Shown here one piece after another: positions 14,085-17,169 of a stretch of DNA of 17,169 nt. The notes under the pieces were generated by a model. It was not told the DNA's origin and made no database searches. It was given only the letters and a program-made list of their open reading frames with translations. Each line of letters begins with the position of its first letter. Position 1 is the first letter of the stretch. The translations under genes and the position numbers were made by a program. The stretch comes from Anaerolineales bacterium. GTDB taxonomy: Bacteria > Chloroflexota > Anaerolineae > Anaerolineales > JABWBV01. The stretch lies in NCBI GenBank assembly GCA_020634875.1, contig JACKAX010000048.1:1-17169 (forward strand). Direction: 5' to 3'.

Positions 14085-14138
14085 TCAGCAACTCCTAAAT
14101 TTTTCGAGTTTTACACCAGTTTCAAAAATTCTATAACT

Positions 14139-15240
14139 TCAACCTTTGTCCTGTTGGTCGAAGTCCAGTTTTACACTCACTTCAATGGCATCGTAAGGCA
14201 CATTGGGGAGCGTCCAGCGCCGAACCCATTTGGCATCGTCCGAGCAGGTTGATACACCCATGGACAGTTGCATCAGCGCAGAAATTGTTGTGCCAGACAG
14301 GTGGAATGGATCGCCACACCAGGCTCTAGTGAAGAAGGAGGGCCACGGACCCGATCGAACCCATCCCACGCCGCTTGCCCTGCCGTCATATGGATGGAAT
14401 GTAGTTTCCATGAAGTACAAAATGATCCCAAGTGGGGTTGCAGATTTTTCCGTGGGTTGCCACGAAATCCGCCTTTTCCGCAGAAATCCGAGCAAAAATT
14501 ACACTTCTCCGTCATAACAGGACAAGGTTTGACAGGTTACTGATATTGATGACAATTCTTTCTTTTCTCGTTGAGACATCCGGGTTAATGGGGTAACATC
14601 ATCCAGGGTCAGCACGCATCGCTTTTGCGGGTACATAGAAAAATATCCCCCATAACTCCCCTGAGCGCTCGTTGAGGCGATACCAGACGATATCCTCTTC
14701 GTCAATCATGATCTCATCGCACCAGATCACTTGCTGGTAATACAATCGTTGAGGCACACCATTTTGGAAGGCTGGGGACCGCACAGGCGGATTTGCCAGC
14801 ATCAAATCTACAAAGGGTACGGCAACCTCCACCCACATGCCCAAACTTCCTGCGTAATCAGGCAAGCGGGTGAGGATATTTTCCTGTACGTTGTTCTGTA
14901 CTTTCTGCAGGTGAGGTGACCAGATGTACCCGTCCGGGGTTTCAACGTAACGCTGGACGAAGCGATACGGGTTGGAGCCGGTTACCTCGCGGAGCCAGGG
15001 TACCACGGCGTTTTCGTACAGTTCGGCTACGGTGGCGCTCGTACTATCAGGGCGGGCTTTCACTTCCGCTTTTCCAACCAAAACCCGTCCCAAACGCGGC
15101 GCATTAGGAAAATCGGGCAAAAGGAGACTCCGCATTGCTTTTTGACGGGCTAACACAGAAAACTGAGAAACTGGCAAAATTGCCGCTCCGGCGCCCACCG
15201 TAGCTAGTTTAAGAAAGTCACGACGAGAAAAAGATTTCAT
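14139..15240 (-). pseudogene. Tat-exported L,D-transpeptidase (YkuD), frameshifted in 3' half
   Basis: The first 209 residues are intact. They begin with a Tat signal (SRRDFLKLATVGAGAAILPV), then an SH3-like segment (GRVLVGKAEVKARPDSTSAT) and WVEVAVPFVDLMLANPPVRS. After KAMRA (about 14611) the frame breaks, but the L,D-transpeptidase continues across frames: LTLDDVTP, INPDVS, RIVINIS, QTLSCYDGE, VIFARISAEKAD, a THGKICNPTW segment, IHMTAGQAAWDGFDR, GVAIHST, WHNNF, the catalytic VHGCINL (about 14240-14260), and a last in-frame DDAKWVRRWTLPNVPYDAIE to the stop at 14139. L,D-transpeptidases form 3-3 peptidoglycan or attach proteins. At least six small indels are needed. The cluster ends at ccdA and continues into it. 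Either two genes decayed together or this kilobase is badly assembled. Confidence 0.85.
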
Positions 15241-15453
15241 ATTATTTTGGATGCAAGACGAATTTTCGAGTTACAGTCTTACGTATTGTACCAAGTCCCC
15301 CTGGAAATCCCCATTCGCAGAACGAATTAGAGTTCAGTGAGAGGAGTTTCATTGGCTGTCAGGGACGCTCCAGGTTTTGACGAGAAAATCTATACAATCC
15401 CTTTCTATGCGCACCTTTTTAGGGCAATTGTGGCAACATAGAGAACTTAAGTG

Positions 15454-15459
15454 GTATGA
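15454..15459 (+). promoter_or_regulatory. Extended -10 element of the response regulator gene
   Basis: TGGTATGAT (TGn plus TATGAT) lies 11 bp before the ATG at 15470, so transcription would start within a few bases of the ATG. No convincing -35 at 17 bp; the TGn extension can compensate. The rest of the 229-bp divergent spacer (15241-15469) shows no gene or clear hairpin. Confidence 0.5.
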
Positions 15460-15469
15460 TTGCGCCGCT

Positions 15470-16117
15470 ATGGATAGGCCCATTCGCATCCTGGTTGTTG
15501 ATGATCACCCCGTTGTGCGCGACGGGCTAATTGCGATGTTTGGCACTCACCCAGATTTTTCCGTGGTAGGTGAGGCCGCCAATGGCCTGGAAGCCGTTGC
15601 TAAAGCCCAAAAACTCCACCCTGATGTTCTCTTGATTGACCTTGAAATGCCCGAATTGGACGGAGTTGAGGCGCTGCGACGCATCCGCGAAACTGTTCCT
15701 GGCACCAATGCCGTTGTTTTCACTGCATTCGACACCGATGAACGGATCGTGTCTGCGATTCGGGCGGGGGCGAAGGGCTATCTGCTGAAAGGCGTACCTC
15801 GCGAGGATTTGTTCACTGCCATCCGAGTGGTCAGTCAGGGTGGATCGCTGTTACAGCCCGTTGTAGCAACCAAACTAATGCAACATGTCAGCGGGCAAAC
15901 TGCCCCCCCGGATTTACCTGAGCCTCTCACAGAGCGAGAAATGGATGTGCTCAAACTCCTCGCGCAGGGCAAAACCAACAAAGAAATCGCGGTCCAACTT
16001 TTCATCACCGAGCGCACAGTCAAATTTCATGTCAGTTCCATTCTCAGCAAACTCGGAGCAGGCAACCGCACCGAAGCTGTGACCATGGCAGCCCAGTTGG
16101 GTCTCGTCAATTTGTAA
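15470..16117 (+). CDS. NarL/FixJ-family response regulator
   Basis: From ATG 15470 the protein has 215 residues and starts MDRPIRILVVDDHPVVRDGL. Receiver domain: acidic pair D11/D12, phosphoacceptor D57 in VLLIDLEMPELDG, T85 (VVFTAFD), K107 (KGYLLKG). The LuxR-type HTH is at about 150-212: LTEREMDVLKLLAQGKTNKEIAVQLFITERTVKFHVSSILSKLGAGNR. The frame is open 31 codons further upstream, but the extra residues are unlike the family and the ATG at 15470 fits a receiver N-terminus. No Shine-Dalgarno; a TGn-TATGAT box is 11 bp before the ATG, so leaderless translation is likely. Orphan here: no histidine kinase gene in the window. Target genes unknown. Confidence 0.93.
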   Translation: MDRPIRILVVDDHPVVRDGLIAMFGTHPDFSVVGEAANGLEAVAKAQKLHPDVLLIDLEMPELDGVEALRRIRETVPGTNAVVFTAFDTDERIVSAIRAGAKGYLLKGVPREDLFTAIRVVSQGGSLLQPVVATKLMQHVSGQTAPPDLPEPLTEREMDVLKLLAQGKTNKEIAVQLFITERTVKFHVSSILSKLGAGNRTEAVTMAAQLGLVNL

Positions 16118-16155
16118 CCACCCATTCTTTCTACGTTCAACGTTTCTCAAGTTTC

Positions 16156-16929
16156 ATGACCATTCACTACAAACTTCCCAAAGAAGTCCGTCTCATGCGT
16201 GCCGCAGGTGCGCTTGTCGCGGATACTTTTGAACACCTTCGCAGTTACGTTCGTCCAGGCACCAGCCTTTTCGAACTTGACCAAATCGCTGAAGATTTCA
16301 TCCGCAGTCACGGAGCCGAAACCCTGTACAAAGGCTACCGGGGCGGCGACCCCAAACATCCCCCCTTTCCAGGCGTAATCTGCGCCGCGGTAAATGATGT
16401 AATCTGCCACGGCATTCCAAACGGGCGCCTTCTCAAAGAGGGTGACATCATCGGGGTAGACATCGGCTTGCGTCTGAACGGGTACTGCGGCGATGCATGT
16501 GTCACCTACCCGGTCGGAAATATCTCCCCCGAGGCCCAAAGGTTGCTCGAAGTAGCCGAAAAAAGCCTGTGGGTCGGCATCCATGCCACCAAACCCCGCG
16601 GTTTTCTAAATGATATCGGGGCCGCAATTCAAGATTACGTTGAAAGCCAGGGGATGAATATCGTGCGGGAGTGGGGCGGGCACGGGATCGGCAAAAGCCT
16701 ACATGAACCCCCGTCCGTTGGACACGTCCGCGTGAAGGGTCGGGGCATTCGCCTACGGCCAGGCATCGTCTTCACTATCGAACCTATGGTCAATGCAGGG
16801 ACATACGAGTGGGAATTGCTCCCTGATCAATGGACGGTTGTGACGAAGGATGGCAGTCTCTCCGCTCAATTTGAACATACCATTGCGATCGCAGGCAATA
16901 GTGTAGAAATTATGAGCCTGCCACGATAG
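16156..16929 (+). CDS. map: Methionine aminopeptidase, type I
   Basis: Removes the initiator Met from new proteins; essential in most bacteria. 257 residues, no N-terminal extension, as in type Ia. The di-metal ligands are D102 (GVDIGLRLNGY), D113 (CGDACVTYPVG), H176 (GGHGIGKSLHEPPSVGH), E209 (TIEPMVNAG) and E240 (AQFEHTIAI). Catalytic H85 is in NDVICHGIPNG, and a second conserved His is at H183. All expected residues are present. It starts 38 bp after the response regulator stop with no Shine-Dalgarno. A shared transcript is possible but not shown. Confidence 0.97.
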   Translation: MTIHYKLPKEVRLMRAAGALVADTFEHLRSYVRPGTSLFELDQIAEDFIRSHGAETLYKGYRGGDPKHPPFPGVICAAVNDVICHGIPNGRLLKEGDIIGVDIGLRLNGYCGDACVTYPVGNISPEAQRLLEVAEKSLWVGIHATKPRGFLNDIGAAIQDYVESQGMNIVREWGGHGIGKSLHEPPSVGHVRVKGRGIRLRPGIVFTIEPMVNAGTYEWELLPDQWTVVTKDGSLSAQFEHTIAIAGNSVEIMSLPR

Positions 16930-16948
16930 TTCCAAAGAATTCAAAAAA

Positions 16949-16973
16949 AGGCGACGGTAAATTTCCGTCGCCT
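16949..16973. terminator. Bidirectional intrinsic terminator between map and the cytochrome gene
   Basis: AGGCGACGG (16949-16957), loop TAAATTT, CCGTCGCCT (16965-16973). The right side is followed by CTTTTTTTT and the left is preceded by TTCAAAAAAA, so the hairpin has a T-tract in both directions. It serves the convergent genes map (plus) and the cytochrome gene (minus). Confidence 0.92.
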
Positions 16974-16994
16974 CTTTTTTTCTTTTTCATCAAC

Positions 16995-17169
16995 CTACTT
17001 CAATAGCAAAAACGCCAGGACATCAGCTAAATCCTGTGCCGTCATCGTCTGGGCGAAGTTCTGTGGCATGATACCAGGGGTATAGCCTTCGACAACATAC
17101 GCGTCGGGGGAAACGATGGATTCTCGAATATAGCGTTCAGCCGAATAATCGGAAACACGCATCGCCGCA
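16995..17169 (-). CDS. c-type cytochrome, C-terminal end only
   Basis: Open from the right edge to TAG at 16995-16997, with 57 residues visible. Sequence features are AAMRVSDYSAERYIRESIVS, VVEGYTPGIMPQNFAQ and a final helix LADVLAFLLLK. The GIMPQNF methionine is the usual sixth haem ligand of class I c-type cytochromes, and the closing LADVLAFL helix is typical. The CxxCH haem site would lie outside the window. It may be an electron carrier or a cytochrome domain of a larger oxidase or reductase; this cannot be decided here. Confidence 0.85.
   Translation of the reverse strand, partial: AAMRVSDYSAERYIRESIVSPDAYVVEGYTPGIMPQNFAQTMTAQDLADVLAFLLLK

Noticed and set aside
14107..14186. Direct repeat AGTTTTACAC..TTCAA (14107 and 14167)
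   Set aside because: Only about 15 of 19 positions match, and one copy is coding in the L,D-transpeptidase 3' end. Too weak to call.
14139..14515. Two overlapping minus-strand frames as separate hypothetical genes
   Set aside because: Read together across frames they give the YkuD catalytic half (IHMTAGQAAW, VHGCIN, DDAKWVRRWTLP) and belong to the frameshifted L,D-transpeptidase.
15377..15382. TTGACG as -35 for the response regulator
   Set aside because: No -10-like hexamer lies at 16-18 bp; the TGn-TATGAT box is far downstream of it.

Overview
The window reads as chromosomal DNA from a bacterium of the phylum Chloroflexota, probably the Anaerolineae side. This is inferred from protein character, not from a marker gene. 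Supporting signs are a CSLREA/right-handed beta-helix secreted protein ending in YLPLITR, an XRE-plus-ATPase regulator, a Tat-exported L,D-transpeptidase type, a glutaredoxin-DUF2085 fusion, few Shine-Dalgarno sites, and many short interspersed palindromes between genes. Base composition is mixed and moderately GC-rich, with an AT-richer vanZ-like gene.

Layout. Positions 1-502 (minus) hold the N-terminal part of an XRE-type regulator that runs off the left edge. It is followed by a repeat-filled divergent promoter region. Positions 692-3387 (plus) are an accessory block: a small membrane protein, a large secreted beta-helix protein, a tiny basic/proline-rich protein and a two-helix membrane protein. 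Positions 3439-9213 (minus) read, in transcription order, aminotransferase, VanZ-like protein, M20 peptidase/deacylase, aspartate kinase, aspartate-semialdehyde dehydrogenase. Positions 9461-11582 (minus) are the conserved pgeF-yggS-yggT-yggU (ylmD/E/G-like) group. Positions 11636-15240 (minus) read L,D-transpeptidase (frameshifted), ccdA (frameshifted), a TlpA-type thioredoxin and the glutaredoxin-DUF2085 fusion, a cell-envelope/thiol-redox group. Positions 15470-16929 (plus) are a NarL-type response regulator and methionine aminopeptidase. The right edge (16995-17169, minus) is the C-terminus of a c-type cytochrome.

The most interesting signal is upstream of the aminotransferase gene. A sigma70-like promoter (TTGACG, 17 bp, TATATT) is followed at once by an unannotated 22-codon ORF with a Thr-Thr-Thr-Thr-Met-Thr run. 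Next comes a CCCC/GGGG hairpin whose 3' arm can instead pair with the 5' arm of a strong intrinsic terminator. This is the complete geometry of a ribosome-mediated transcription attenuator of the thr/his/trp type. It would sense charged tRNA-Thr and control the aminotransferase gene and, through it, the colinear aspartate kinase and asd genes.

Other points are two neighbouring genes broken by a dense cluster of small indels (about 13.57-14.64 kb), where a local sequence or assembly fault is as likely as real decay; a dispersed GTGATGAA..TAAGTGA repeat family; hairpins that supply the stop codons of three successive genes; and several start codons placed right after a -10 box, suggesting leaderless mRNAs. 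No tRNA, rRNA, CRISPR array or insertion sequence was seen.
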